From assembly GCA_965237625.1 (NCBI GenBank), contig CBDEGD010000010.1:1-64000 (forward strand): DNA of 64,000 nucleotides, in the 5' to 3' direction. Every line of letters starts with the position of its first letter. The stretch's first letter is position 1. The notes below the pieces were generated by a model that saw only the letters and a list, made by a program, of their open reading frames with translations, was not told the origin of the DNA and made no database searches. This DNA comes from JABDIP01 sp965237625 (lineage in GTDB: Bacteria > Pseudomonadota > Alphaproteobacteria > DSM-16000 > Inquilinaceae). A program made the translations under genes and the position numbers. This document shows, piece after piece, positions 54,413 through 62,823 of this stretch.

Positions 54413-55438
54413 TCACATGCCGGAATCGGCGATCACCGCCTTGGCGTCGTCCAACGTGTATTCCACATTGGCAACGCCGCCGGGCTCCGTGTTGGCCAGA
54501 TTTTCCTCCAGATTGTCCTGGTCGATGCGCAGGAACGGCACCACCAGATCCTTCGGCACGTCCTGGCCGTCGAGGACCTGCTGCGCCACCCACAGGGCCA
54601 AGGTGGATACGCCCGGTGCGATCGACACCGACATGGTCTCGTAGCCGGTCTCGTCCTTCTGGTCCTTCCACCAGGTCAACTCGTCATGGCGGTTGCCCAT
54701 CACGATCAGCGGCGTCGGTCGGCCGGCCGCGCGGAATGCCTGGGCTGCGCCATAGCCGTCACCGCCCTGGGTGACCACCGCGGCGATATCCGGCAGCGAC
54801 GGCAGGATGCCGGCGACGGCCTTTTGCGACACGTCCTGGGCCCAATCCCCATGGACCGATCCGACCACGGAGAACTGCGCGTTCTCGGCGACCCCTTCAT
54901 GGATTCCGGCGCTGATCTCATCGTCGACGAACACCCCGGCAAGGCCGCGGATCTCCAGAAGATTGCCGCCTTCGGGCATCTGCTCGGCGAGGTACAGCAC
55001 CTCATCCTTGCCCATCTGCTTGAAGTCGACGGCAATGCGCCAGGCGCAGGGCGCGGTGACGATGCCGTCGAAGGAGACCACGGTGATGCCGGCATCGCAC
55101 GCCTGCTGCACCGCGCCGTTCAGGGCGTCCGGCGAGGCGGCATTGATGACGATGGCGTCATAGCCCTGCAGGATCAGGTTCTGGATCTGCGCCGCCTGCT
55201 CGGTGACCTGGTTCTCAGCGGTGGTAAAGGCGTCTGCTGCCGCGACCACACCGTCGGCGACGGCGGCACTGCCGACCTTCTCCCAACTGCGCAGCATGGC
55301 CTGACGCCAGGAATTCCCGGCATAATTATTCGACAGCGCGATCCGGCTGTCCGACGTGTCCGCCTGCGCCGTGCCGGCGACCGCCGCGGCGGCGACCCCC
55401 ACGGCGATGGCGAACACACCTATGCTGAACTGTTTCAT
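54413..55438 (-). CDS. Sugar ABC transporter substrate-binding protein
   Basis: A 341-residue binding protein with signal peptide (MKQFSIGVFAIAVGVAAA..., cleavage after AQA near residue 26) and the periplasmic_binding_4 fold (ALSNNYAGNSWRQAML, LILQGYDAIVINAASPDAL, VTQGGDGYGAAQAF). It has a very good ribosome site (GGGAGGAATTC). The ligand is not readable; a polyol or pentose is likely for CUT2 systems. First gene of the operon. Confidence 0.92.
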   Translation of the reverse strand: MKQFSIGVFAIAVGVAAAAVAGTAQADTSDSRIALSNNYAGNSWRQAMLRSWEKVGSAAVADGVVAAADAFTTAENQVTEQAAQIQNLILQGYDAIVINAASPDALNGAVQQACDAGITVVSFDGIVTAPCAWRIAVDFKQMGKDEVLYLAEQMPEGGNLLEIRGLAGVFVDDEISAGIHEGVAENAQFSVVGSVHGDWAQDVSQKAVAGILPSLPDIAAVVTQGGDGYGAAQAFRAAGRPTPLIVMGNRHDELTWWKDQKDETGYETMSVSIAPGVSTLALWVAQQVLDGQDVPKDLVVPFLRIDQDNLEENLANTEPGGVANVEYTLDDAKAVIADSGM

Positions 55439-55660
55439 GAATTCCTCCCTTGGTGTCGGATTCGCGCCCGTTGCGGCACGCTTGTTATCCGAAGATGAGA
55501 CGCCATTGGCCAAAGGCTTGTCAATCGACTGAGCGGATCGGAGGCGACCCACTGCAGCGCTCAAGGACAGCGGTCGGCCCAATCTCGATTTGGCTTGACC
55601 AAGTCCAAGTCCCGATCTTGGATCAGCACGTTGCTTGAAATCGACGATCTGGGGCCGAGC

Positions 55661-56581
55661 ATGTCGCGATATAGGTTTCACACTTTGGACGTCTTCACCG
55701 ACCATATATTCGGCGGCAACCCGCTGGCCGTATTTCCCGACGGTGGCGGCCTGGGGACCGAGCAAATGCAGGCGGTGGCCGGCGAACTCAATCTGTCGGA
55801 GACGGTATTCGTCTTTCCGCCGGACGACCCGTCACATACGAGGCGACTGCGCATTTTCACGCCCGGCACCGAATTGCCCTTCGCGGGCCATCCGACGGTC
55901 GGCACCGCGCATCTCCTGGCCGCCATCGGCGAAATTCCGCTGGACGGCGCGGAGACCCGCATCGTGTTCGAGGAGGGCGTCGGACCCGTCCCGGTCACGA
56001 TCCGCGCCTCCGGGGGGAAACCCGTTTCCGCGCAGCTCTCCGCCGCCCGCATGCCCGAATACGGTCCCGCCGCGCCCTCCATCGCCAGTATCGCCGAAAT
56101 GCTCTCGCTGGAGCCGGATGACGTTGCGCGCGACCCGCCGCCCGCCGCCGTGTCTTGCGGAGTCCCCTTCCTGTTCGTCACGCTCACGAATCTCGGCGCT
56201 CTCGCCCGAGCCCGGATCGGACGCGATGCCTGGGAGAGGATTCTGGCGGACTATTGGGCGCCGCATGTGTATCTGCTCGTCCCAACCGACGACGACCCCG
56301 GCACGAGCTATCGCGCCAGGATGTTCGCGCCGGCCATGGGCATCGACGAGGATCCCGCCACCGGGGGCGCCGCCACGGCGCTGGCCGGCTATCTCGCGCC
56401 GTTGACGCCCGAGGCCGATGGGACGGTGCGATGGTCCGTGGATCAGGGCGTGGAAATGGGCCGCCCCAGCCGGCTCGACATCGAGGCGGACATTTCCAAC
56501 GCCGTGGTCACCGCAATCCGGGTCAGCGGCAGTTCGGTTCTGGTCAGCCAGGGCGAGATGACTATCCCTAAGGGCGTGTAG
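55661..56581 (+). CDS. PhzF family phenazine biosynthesis-like isomerase
   Basis: 306 residues with the PhzF fold: FHTLDVFTDHIFGGNPLAVF start, the catalytic-Glu region LNLSETVFVF, TPGTELPFAGHPTVGTAH, and DEDPATGGAATALAGYL. In phenazine producers this enzyme isomerises DHHA; most genomes, like this one, have no other phz genes, so its substrate here is unknown. It starts at the ATG at 55661. Confidence 0.92.
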   Translation: MSRYRFHTLDVFTDHIFGGNPLAVFPDGGGLGTEQMQAVAGELNLSETVFVFPPDDPSHTRRLRIFTPGTELPFAGHPTVGTAHLLAAIGEIPLDGAETRIVFEEGVGPVPVTIRASGGKPVSAQLSAARMPEYGPAAPSIASIAEMLSLEPDDVARDPPPAAVSCGVPFLFVTLTNLGALARARIGRDAWERILADYWAPHVYLLVPTDDDPGTSYRARMFAPAMGIDEDPATGGAATALAGYLAPLTPEADGTVRWSVDQGVEMGRPSRLDIEADISNAVVTAIRVSGSSVLVSQGEMTIPKGV

Positions 56582-56584
56582 CGA

Positions 56585-56902
56585 ATGAGCACATCACGGG
56601 CCCGGTTTCGCGTTGGTCAATTGGTCCATCACAAGCTCTTCGATTACCGCGGCGTCATCTTCGATGCCGAGGCAACCTTTCAGGGCAGCGACGCGTGGTA
56701 CGAGGCCATGGCCCGGAGCAGGCCGCCGAAGGACGAACCCTGGTACCAAATCCTGGTCCACGATGCCGAGCACACGACCTACGTTGCTGAACGCAACCTG
56801 GAGCCGGATCTGACCGGCGAGCCGATCAATCACCCGGCCCTCGGGCACCTGTTCGAAGAGTTGCGTGACGGCATCTACGTCCGGCTCGGGCCGGTCAACT
56901 GA
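56585..56902 (+). CDS. hspQ: Heat shock protein HspQ (YccV-like)
   Basis: A 105-residue hemimethylated-DNA-binding/YccV family protein: FRVGQLVHHKLFDYRGVIFD, WYQILVHDAEHTTYVAE, HPALGHLFEE. HspQ of enterobacteria stimulates Lon and binds hemimethylated DNA. It is three bases after the phzF stop, so probably co-transcribed. Confidence 0.93.
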   Translation: MSTSRARFRVGQLVHHKLFDYRGVIFDAEATFQGSDAWYEAMARSRPPKDEPWYQILVHDAEHTTYVAERNLEPDLTGEPINHPALGHLFEELRDGIYVRLGPVN

Positions 56903-57007
56903 CCGCTCCTGCCGTCGCTGCCTCCTCGCCTTCGCATCACCGCCGGCGGCGCGCCGAAGCGGATGGATTTTCGGTCGGCAACAAGCGACCGAACACGAAG
57001 CTCCGGA

Positions 57008-57205
57008 TCAATTCTTTTGCGTATTCGCCGCGGCCCGCGATCTCGCTCGCCGCCATCGCCGCTGGACGGAGGCAGTCTCCAGTCCCCGCACCGTCGCCCA
57101 TGCGGCCTCCACCTGGACAGCGTTGGCGTCCGTCGGGTCCCTGGCGTAAGCGCGCGTTGCAACCTTCGCTGCGGTTAAAGCTTCTGTTCGATTTACTGCA
57201 GTCAT
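57008..57205 (-). CDS. Hypothetical small protein
   Basis: A 65-residue open frame beginning MTAVNRTEALTAAKVAT, with GGAG about 12 bases before the ATG. It is alanine- and arginine-rich and probably helical. No family recognised; coding status is uncertain. The frame can be extended upstream to 57304. Confidence 0.35.
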   Translation of the reverse strand: MTAVNRTEALTAAKVATRAYARDPTDANAVQVEAAWATVRGLETASVQRRWRRARSRAAANTQKN

Positions 57206-57753
57206 GGTGTCGGCACTCCGTCTCGGGGTTGAGAGGATGAGCGCGGCTTCGGGCGTGATTTTCGGCCAAGGTGCGATGTCGCGGTTGTGACAATCACGGG
57301 TCAAATTGCCTCAGGCCCACGCTGTCGAAAAACCGTCGGATACTGCCGGTGTATTGGGATCACCCGATCCGTCCCGGCCTCCGTCATGTCCGACCGCGGT
57401 CACAAGCGGCAATCGAACAAAGCCACGCGATACAGTCGCTTAGCGGTTCTGGGAGGAAGTCGAAGTACCAAGGGCCGCTCAGAACCGCAAAGCGGAAAGC
57501 GGCCGGCGCAGCGCAGAGCTTCGCCTTCTAGCCACTAGCTGCTATCCAAGAGCGCGCGCAGGGCACCGTTGAACGACCGCGTTCGACCCGAGGCGGCCCT
57601 TGGCGGTTCTCGCAGCGAATGGCTGCTTTCGAATCAACAAGCGGCCGTCCAACTGCGGGTATGGTTCAGTCGTTGATAACCAGGATCGGAAGCACCGTCC
57701 TTCGTCTCTGAATTATTTTCCAGAACGTCCGGCTCTGTTGGTTTCAACCTGAA
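57206..57753. other. 548-bp region with degenerate repetitive sequence, no gene seen
   Basis: Pieces such as AGCGGTTCTGGG, GGCGGTTCTCGCAGCGAATGGCTGC and AAGCGG recur in loose form, as in decayed repeats often seen between alphaproteobacterial genes. Open frames here have no family-like sequence. Related sequence appears at 58480-58790 and 62590-62790, on both sides of the defence-like island. Confidence 0.5.
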
Positions 57754-58347
57754 CTACAATCTCGTTTCGTTCAAAAATGTTCGTATTGCTTTCCGATACC
57801 GGAATAGCATAGGCACACCGATGACGAGTTCATCGCCGACCGATGGAAGCGGTTGCACACAGGTGCTAATTATGTTGATTGATTGTTGGTTCCAGCGTGA
57901 GTTGGCGTGGGCAAGTACATTCCGAACCGCAATGAGTTCCATACATCCATCTGCGGACCAAGAATATCTGGTGTTCAAAAAGGCTCGCAATTGCTGAACT
58001 TTCCCTTGCGGATAATTGCTGGGCGATTGGCCGTGTGTCGCAAGGCTCTCAGCCATCATCTCGTCGAAGATCACGACCAAATCCTGAACAAGCATTTTCA
58101 CAACTTGTGCAGATATGCTTTCGAAGTGTTTGTTAGGATCACGTCGAAAGACCGGCTCCCTCCCCCCAAAAGGATGAGCAGCTAGTACCGATTGATATGA
58201 ACAATCTGGACTTATCCAACTGGCCGCCTGTTTGACGCTTTCAGAAAGGTATTCCAGGTTTCCGAAATTGACCTGTTTTGAAAGTTGGAGAGAGTGAATC
58301 AGTGTGTAAAATGTATTTGTCCAAACATTGACCCGATCCCAATTCAT
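57754..58347 (-). CDS. HEPN-like domain protein (putative RNase)
   Basis: A 197-residue, mostly helical protein. Its C-terminal half contains LIAVRNVLAHANSRW, in which R142-N-x3-H147 is the Rx4-6H motif of HEPN RNases. A helix before it (SAQVVKMLVQDLVVIFDEMMAE, about 79-100) suits the HEPN bundle. There is no recognisable nucleotidyltransferase partner next to it. The gene is clearly lower in GC than the genome average, as is the operon downstream. It may be an orphan toxin-like effector or a structural HEPN. Confidence 0.6.
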   Translation of the reverse strand: MNWDRVNVWTNTFYTLIHSLQLSKQVNFGNLEYLSESVKQAASWISPDCSYQSVLAAHPFGGREPVFRRDPNKHFESISAQVVKMLVQDLVVIFDEMMAESLATHGQSPSNYPQGKVQQLRAFLNTRYSWSADGCMELIAVRNVLAHANSRWNQQSINIISTCVQPLPSVGDELVIGVPMLFRYRKAIRTFLNETRL

Positions 58348-58823
58348 TTGTTTCCCCCAACGTAATGTATGGCAATCCGCGAAAGCCCCATTCCCATCTA
58401 AGTGTTATATTTTGCCTGTGCTAGTCGGCTTTAGGTCACTTTGTCTCCGTCTAGTCCGCAAGCCTCGAATTTCTGCTTCCTGATCCGAAACCGGCCGCCC
58501 AGGCAACTGACCAGATCGGCCGTTCCTGGCCGAACGCAGCCATTGCGTTCCGATTCGATCGAATGGCAGCTCAGGGTCAAAAGTGAGCCTCAGCACCACG
58601 ACCATCCCACTTCCGGAGTCTGGGGCGGAGCTGAAGAAATCGTCGCGAAAGCCGACTTTCGACCCGGCACGTCCGGAGTTGGGGCTACTTCCGTCGTGGC
58701 TGACCCCGGGTCGAAACAGCCGGGTGTAGCCAACAGTGGTCATTCCGAGCACCCGTTCCTCTGATCCAGATCATCCCAGAAGCGGACACAACAGACATCA
58801 TTGAATCGGGTTCGGTTCAGTGG
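58348..58823. other. 476-bp non-coding spacer with degenerate repeats
   Basis: Open frames exist on both strands (for example 58441-58764 and 58405-58752) but overlap each other and show no family-like pattern. The sequence contains recurring motifs like GACCAGATCGGCCGTTCCTGG and AAGCGGACA. I read it as decayed repeat sequence. Confidence 0.5.
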
Positions 58824-60764
58824 TCAATTTCCCTCAAACCACGCCAGTGGAACAAGAGCATCGTCGCCCCGCCATTTTTCGACAATTGCGTCTTTGAACC
58901 AGCCATCATCGAGATGGGCATGGTCGAGCACGATAAGTTGGAAACCGTCGCCGATCTCTCCGCTGACCTCCTGCATCAATTGAAAGAGATCATGGACAGC
59001 TCGCCGGTCAGCATCCTCGAGAGGATCCAGGCTGCCATCCTGATCGGCCTCGGGCGGATAGTGGGCCTGTGAGGGCTGGTCAAAAATGAGCATGCCCGGC
59101 ACGGGCCTTTTCTGGGATCGGAACCACCAATGTAAGGCCAGATGGGTGAGAACGTGGAAACCAATCCAATTTTCACCGCTTCCCATGCGGTTAAGCGGGA
59201 TGGGGCCTGTCGATGTATCAGCGACAACCGTGAGCTTTTTGAGGTCAAGCCGGATGCGCCCGCCAGTATGCTCAAGTTCTAGTCGTTTGGCATAATCCGA
59301 CATTCGGTCACTGATCAAGTTGAGAAAGGTATCGACTTTCTGGCCGATGTCCTCGGCGTTTACGCGTTCGGCCAATGCATCCACGCGGTGCTTGGCAACT
59401 GCGATCAGCTTGTCGATGTCCTCATTCTCTTCCGACGATGTGGTCTGATCCAGAAATGCGCCAATCCGGCCAATGATCCGAGCACGCTCAATGACCTGGT
59501 CGCGTTGCGCTTGCGCACGGGCATTGTCCACATAGGCGCGCTCCAAATCCCTTTGTGTACCAACCAGAGCATCCTCGATTTCGGCCTTTTTCTTGTTGAT
59601 CTGGTCAAGGCGCTCCTGAAGGTGTGGGCTTTCAATGCCGACGGTACTGAGTTGCTTATCGAGGCGCGCGAGGGACGCTTGAAGGTCGGCAGTGGAGGGC
59701 GTCGGAACGGACAAATGACTTTCACAAATAGGGCAAATATTCTTGGATGCGGCTTCGCCTTTGTAGAGACCGAGAGAGGTTAGGCGCGCCCGTTGCTCCG
59801 TTGCTTCCCGCGCGAAAGCGCTCTGCTCACTGAGGAAATGTCTGGTTGCAAGCGTATCGGAAAGCACGTCACCCAACTGTCGGCGAAGGGTCTGCAGTTC
59901 ATTTTGCAGGCGAACGATTATGTCATCCGCGTCTGACAAAATAATTGGCGACTGAATATCAGTCTTCACGGCTCTCTGTAGCTCATTAAGACAGAGCTCG
60001 ATATCGTCGCTTTCAAAGCCCTGGTCGATCAGGCCGGCAGCCTTTCCGTCGAGTATGAACCGGCGGATGCGCTGTAGTGCATTGTCGGTTGTCTTTTTCA
60101 GAGCATCACGGCGGACCTCCAACTGCCGGAGCTTTGCGCGAGCATCATCAAGTTCGCTCTGACGTAGAAAATGGTCCTCATCGACGGCCCCTAGGAAATA
60201 CGGAACCGTGTCCTTGATGCTCTGCGGAATGAACGGATCGCCTTGGCGGTGGAAAAGCCTATCTCGGCTAGCGATTTCATCCTGCTTTTGAAAACACAGC
60301 CAAAGGGCGTGCCTTATGGTTGCCTGAAGCGGGCCGCGCGTACCGGTAAGAGGCCGGTTTTCGTTTTCAGCAATCCCGGCGAACCGGGTCAGCAGACGCG
60401 TAAGCGCATCTTCGGTCGTATTCTTTTGAAGATCCGGGTAGTTCGGCAGCCCTTCATATCTGCCGCGCCGAATGTATATGTCGGGGCTCGTGCTTTTGTC
60501 CGCGTCCGGATTGCGCCGTCCGACAAACAAGACATCGTTGCCATTTTGGATTTCAACTCCGAACCAGGAAACGTACTGCCGAATTACACCGGCTGCCACA
60601 TAGCATTCGCTACGCCCGAAACAGTAATCTAGAATATCAATAATCGAGGATTTGCCGGTCTTTGCGCGGCCGGTGATGATATTGAGACCCTCGGCCTTGA
60701 ACGTAAGCGTCCGGCATTCACCGTCATAAGCGTAGATGCTGATCGATCGGAGCGTAAAGCTCAT
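58824..60764 (-). CDS. ABC-3C system ATPase: DUF3732 SMC-like coiled-coil ATPase
   Basis: A 646-residue SMC-like ATPase. Walker A is in ITGRAKTGKSSIID (about residues 30-43). A long coiled coil (about 215-480) holds a CPICESH segment (about residue 349), resembling a zinc hook. C-terminally there are LNRMGSGENWIGF (signature), MLIFDQPSQAHYP (Walker B) and IVLDHAHLDD. These are marks of DUF3732, the ATPase of ABC three-component conflict systems. The start overlaps the stop of the middle-component gene (ATGA). The protein presumably senses a trigger and controls the nuclease-type partner. Confidence 0.85.
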   Translation of the reverse strand: MSFTLRSISIYAYDGECRTLTFKAEGLNIITGRAKTGKSSIIDILDYCFGRSECYVAAGVIRQYVSWFGVEIQNGNDVLFVGRRNPDADKSTSPDIYIRRGRYEGLPNYPDLQKNTTEDALTRLLTRFAGIAENENRPLTGTRGPLQATIRHALWLCFQKQDEIASRDRLFHRQGDPFIPQSIKDTVPYFLGAVDEDHFLRQSELDDARAKLRQLEVRRDALKKTTDNALQRIRRFILDGKAAGLIDQGFESDDIELCLNELQRAVKTDIQSPIILSDADDIIVRLQNELQTLRRQLGDVLSDTLATRHFLSEQSAFAREATEQRARLTSLGLYKGEAASKNICPICESHLSVPTPSTADLQASLARLDKQLSTVGIESPHLQERLDQINKKKAEIEDALVGTQRDLERAYVDNARAQAQRDQVIERARIIGRIGAFLDQTTSSEENEDIDKLIAVAKHRVDALAERVNAEDIGQKVDTFLNLISDRMSDYAKRLELEHTGGRIRLDLKKLTVVADTSTGPIPLNRMGSGENWIGFHVLTHLALHWWFRSQKRPVPGMLIFDQPSQAHYPPEADQDGSLDPLEDADRRAVHDLFQLMQEVSGEIGDGFQLIVLDHAHLDDGWFKDAIVEKWRGDDALVPLAWFEGN

Positions 60765-61267
60765 ACCCGCACACCCCATGCTGCCAGGATTGTTGCTGTG
60801 TCTCCTGCCCCTGCAAACCATCGGCCGATTTTGCGGATGGCATCGACCGTATCCCTGATATCGGTCGTCGATTCCGCCATGAAACTCGTTGGAAAGGACG
60901 CGCGCTTATCGCCAAGGACGATGTGGCCGCATTCTTCGAAACCAATCGCCTCTCGGGCGGCGGCATATAGCATTGCTTCGCGAACAAAGGGAGTTAGGTT
61001 TTTTGCTCGATCCGCGAAGCCAACAAGCGCTTCAGGATTGTTTTCGATCCATGGGTATAGCCCCGTAGTCGTTCTACTCGGTAATCGGTAGCGCGTATCG
61101 GGATGGAGTGCGATCGGCATCGCGCAAAAGACGAGCGCGAACAGCGGCGGGTGATCCTTCGCATTTGTGTAGGAGCGGACAAACTCATAGAGCAGCGCGC
61201 CACAATAGGCGGGATTGAAATGATGCGCCTCTTCGGGCGAGCGCTCGTGCCAGACGAGCATGGTCAT
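60761..61267 (-). CDS. ABC-3C middle component (MC family) protein
   Basis: A 168-residue helical protein matching the three-component ABC system middle components: ERSPEEAHHFNPAYCGALLYEF at the start, then LPSRTTTGLYPWIENNPEALVGFADRAKNLTPFVREAMLYAA. In such systems it is thought to bridge the ATPase and the effector-carrying CTD protein. Its start overlaps the effector gene (ATGA), and its stop overlaps the ATPase start (ATGA), so all three are translationally coupled. Confidence 0.8.
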   Translation of the reverse strand: MTMLVWHERSPEEAHHFNPAYCGALLYEFVRSYTNAKDHPPLFALVFCAMPIALHPDTRYRLPSRTTTGLYPWIENNPEALVGFADRAKNLTPFVREAMLYAAAREAIGFEECGHIVLGDKRASFPTSFMAESTTDIRDTVDAIRKIGRWFAGAGDTATILAAWGVRV

Positions 61268-62458
61268 GGCGCAATTTCGCCGTCGCTCATCAGCGCCTCA
61301 AAATCCGGGTGCCATCCAACGCGGAGCATGTCGGCAAGTATCTGGAACGAGCCCGACGACAACCACAACTCGTCTCGATTGCGTAGGGGCCGCTGGTAAC
61401 TACTCGCCCAGTGAAACACTCCACGCCCCAGTTTCTGCTTAGCATCATCCGGGCAAGGACCGGAGTCCTCCGTAACGGCGGCAAAGCGGCGAGCCCATGC
61501 GTCGCAAAGCGCCCGGTCGTATTTCTCGGCTTCGCCGTCGAGAAGGAGATTTTCACGCGCCCATCGCGAGCGCTGCTCCGACGAACGGTAGTAGTCGTGC
61601 ACCGCGGCGAGGGCCGGCTTCTCGGGCAAAGCGATAAGCCGAAGTTGACGCACAAAAGCGCGATCATCGTCTGGCAAAGCCGTAACCGGCGGCATTGCGT
61701 CGATGGTTTCGTCAAGTGGCAGGCGGCCCAACTGAAAGTTCTCGCGCAGTTCATCGAGCTTGTCCTGAATGGCGGCGAGGGGGATCGACGACGCGGCCGG
61801 ATCACTAAGAGCGTTGATGACACGCTGAAACCACCACCCTTCAAGATAATCGACGAAAATCCCGACCTTGTCCTTGGGTGCGGAATAGTAGAGAAGGTTT
61901 TCTAGTTCTTCGCGCACATTGATTATACTGGGCGCCTGATCGAACACCCAAATGTTTTGGACCAGGAGTATTTCGTATCGCGGGGTCCATCGCCAGAAAG
62001 GCCGCGCGGGCAAGTTTGGTCTGCCGACTTTCCGACTCGCTCGCAGCATCCAGCAGCGACGTGATGGCGCCGTCCACGTCGCGGTTGCCACCGGTCTGAC
62101 GCAGTTTTGAAAGTGCGGAATCCGGTGCCGCCGTACTGGTCGTCAAAAAGACGAAACGCGCATCAGCGGCTGCGACGGGATCGCCTTCGACGCGGATGAT
62201 CCAAATAGCAAGGGTTTTCCAAACGTCGACGCTCTTGTCGGATGTGTTGCCTGGACTGCCGTGGTGTTTGGTCTGGATGAGCTCGACTGGATTACCACCG
62301 TCCTCAAAAGCCACATCATCGAACTTTTCAATTGTCAGCGCATGGCCAGCATGACTTTTACCCTCCTCCAGGCCACGCAGCAACGCGTACCGGCATTGGT
62401 ACAAATACCCCAACATAGATTGCGTAGCGTCGTGAGACAGGACCAATGTGCCCCTCAA
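61264..62458 (-). pseudogene. ABC-3C effector: nuclease-like domain fused to ABC-3C C-terminal domain, frameshifted as sequenced
   Basis: The N-terminal ~150 residues (MLGYLYQCRYALLRGLEEG, LTIEKFDDVAF, VELIQTKHH) look like a DUF4297/Cap4-type nuclease domain, with E44, D47/D48 and the QxK (Gln62, Lys64) pattern of PD-(D/E)xK enzymes. The C-terminal part (LLYYSAPKDKVG; GWWFQRVINAL; LDELRENFQLGRLPLD) is the ABC-3C C-terminal domain. The two lie in different frames; deleting one G of the run at 61982-61985 joins them as MDPRYEILLVQN and gives about 397 residues. TTG at 62458 or 62446 is the likely start. It is the first gene of the operon. Confidence 0.78.
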
Positions 62459-62823
62459 CTCAAACCATTTACAAATCAGTAGATTATTTCTCCAGTCAGT
62501 TCAAATTTTCGTCGACATATTCTGATTCTGTTCTGCGCCCAAAACGGCGGTAGACAGGCCTCTTTGCAACCGTCTGGATCGGGTCAAAGGCAGCGGTATG
62601 TGGTGCGTTGGGCGAATGGCCGGCTTTTGATTCGTAGCGGACCTTGGTTGCGACCCTGATCATCGGCCCTTTCTGGCCGATGGCTGCCATTTGATTTTGA
62701 GCATGGCCGAGGACCGCTTTGGGTCACGAACCGCCGTTCGAGATTGAATCGCGTGTGACCGGTTACGGTCAACAAACGGTCCAAACTTGACCTGAGGCGC
62801 CTTCGCGCATCCGGCGAGGCTCT
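62459..62823. other. 365-bp non-coding region upstream of the ABC-3C operon
   Basis: It should contain the operon promoter in its AT-rich part (62460-62530). The rest (62590-62800) resembles the decayed repeat sequence seen at 57206-57753. No gene or RNA is recognised. Confidence 0.5.

Noticed and set aside
53393..55498. 701-codon plus-strand open frame over the sugar importer genes
   Set aside because: Antisense to two well-supported genes; composition typical of a shadow frame.
55661..56581. Phenazine biosynthesis cluster
   Set aside because: Only a PhzF-like gene is present; neighbours are HspQ and a sugar importer, so no phenazine pathway is supported.
58405..58764. Overlapping open frames on both strands between the HEPN-like gene and the ABC-3C operon
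   Set aside because: They overlap each other, lack ribosome sites and contain the repeat-like motifs seen elsewhere; not convincing genes.
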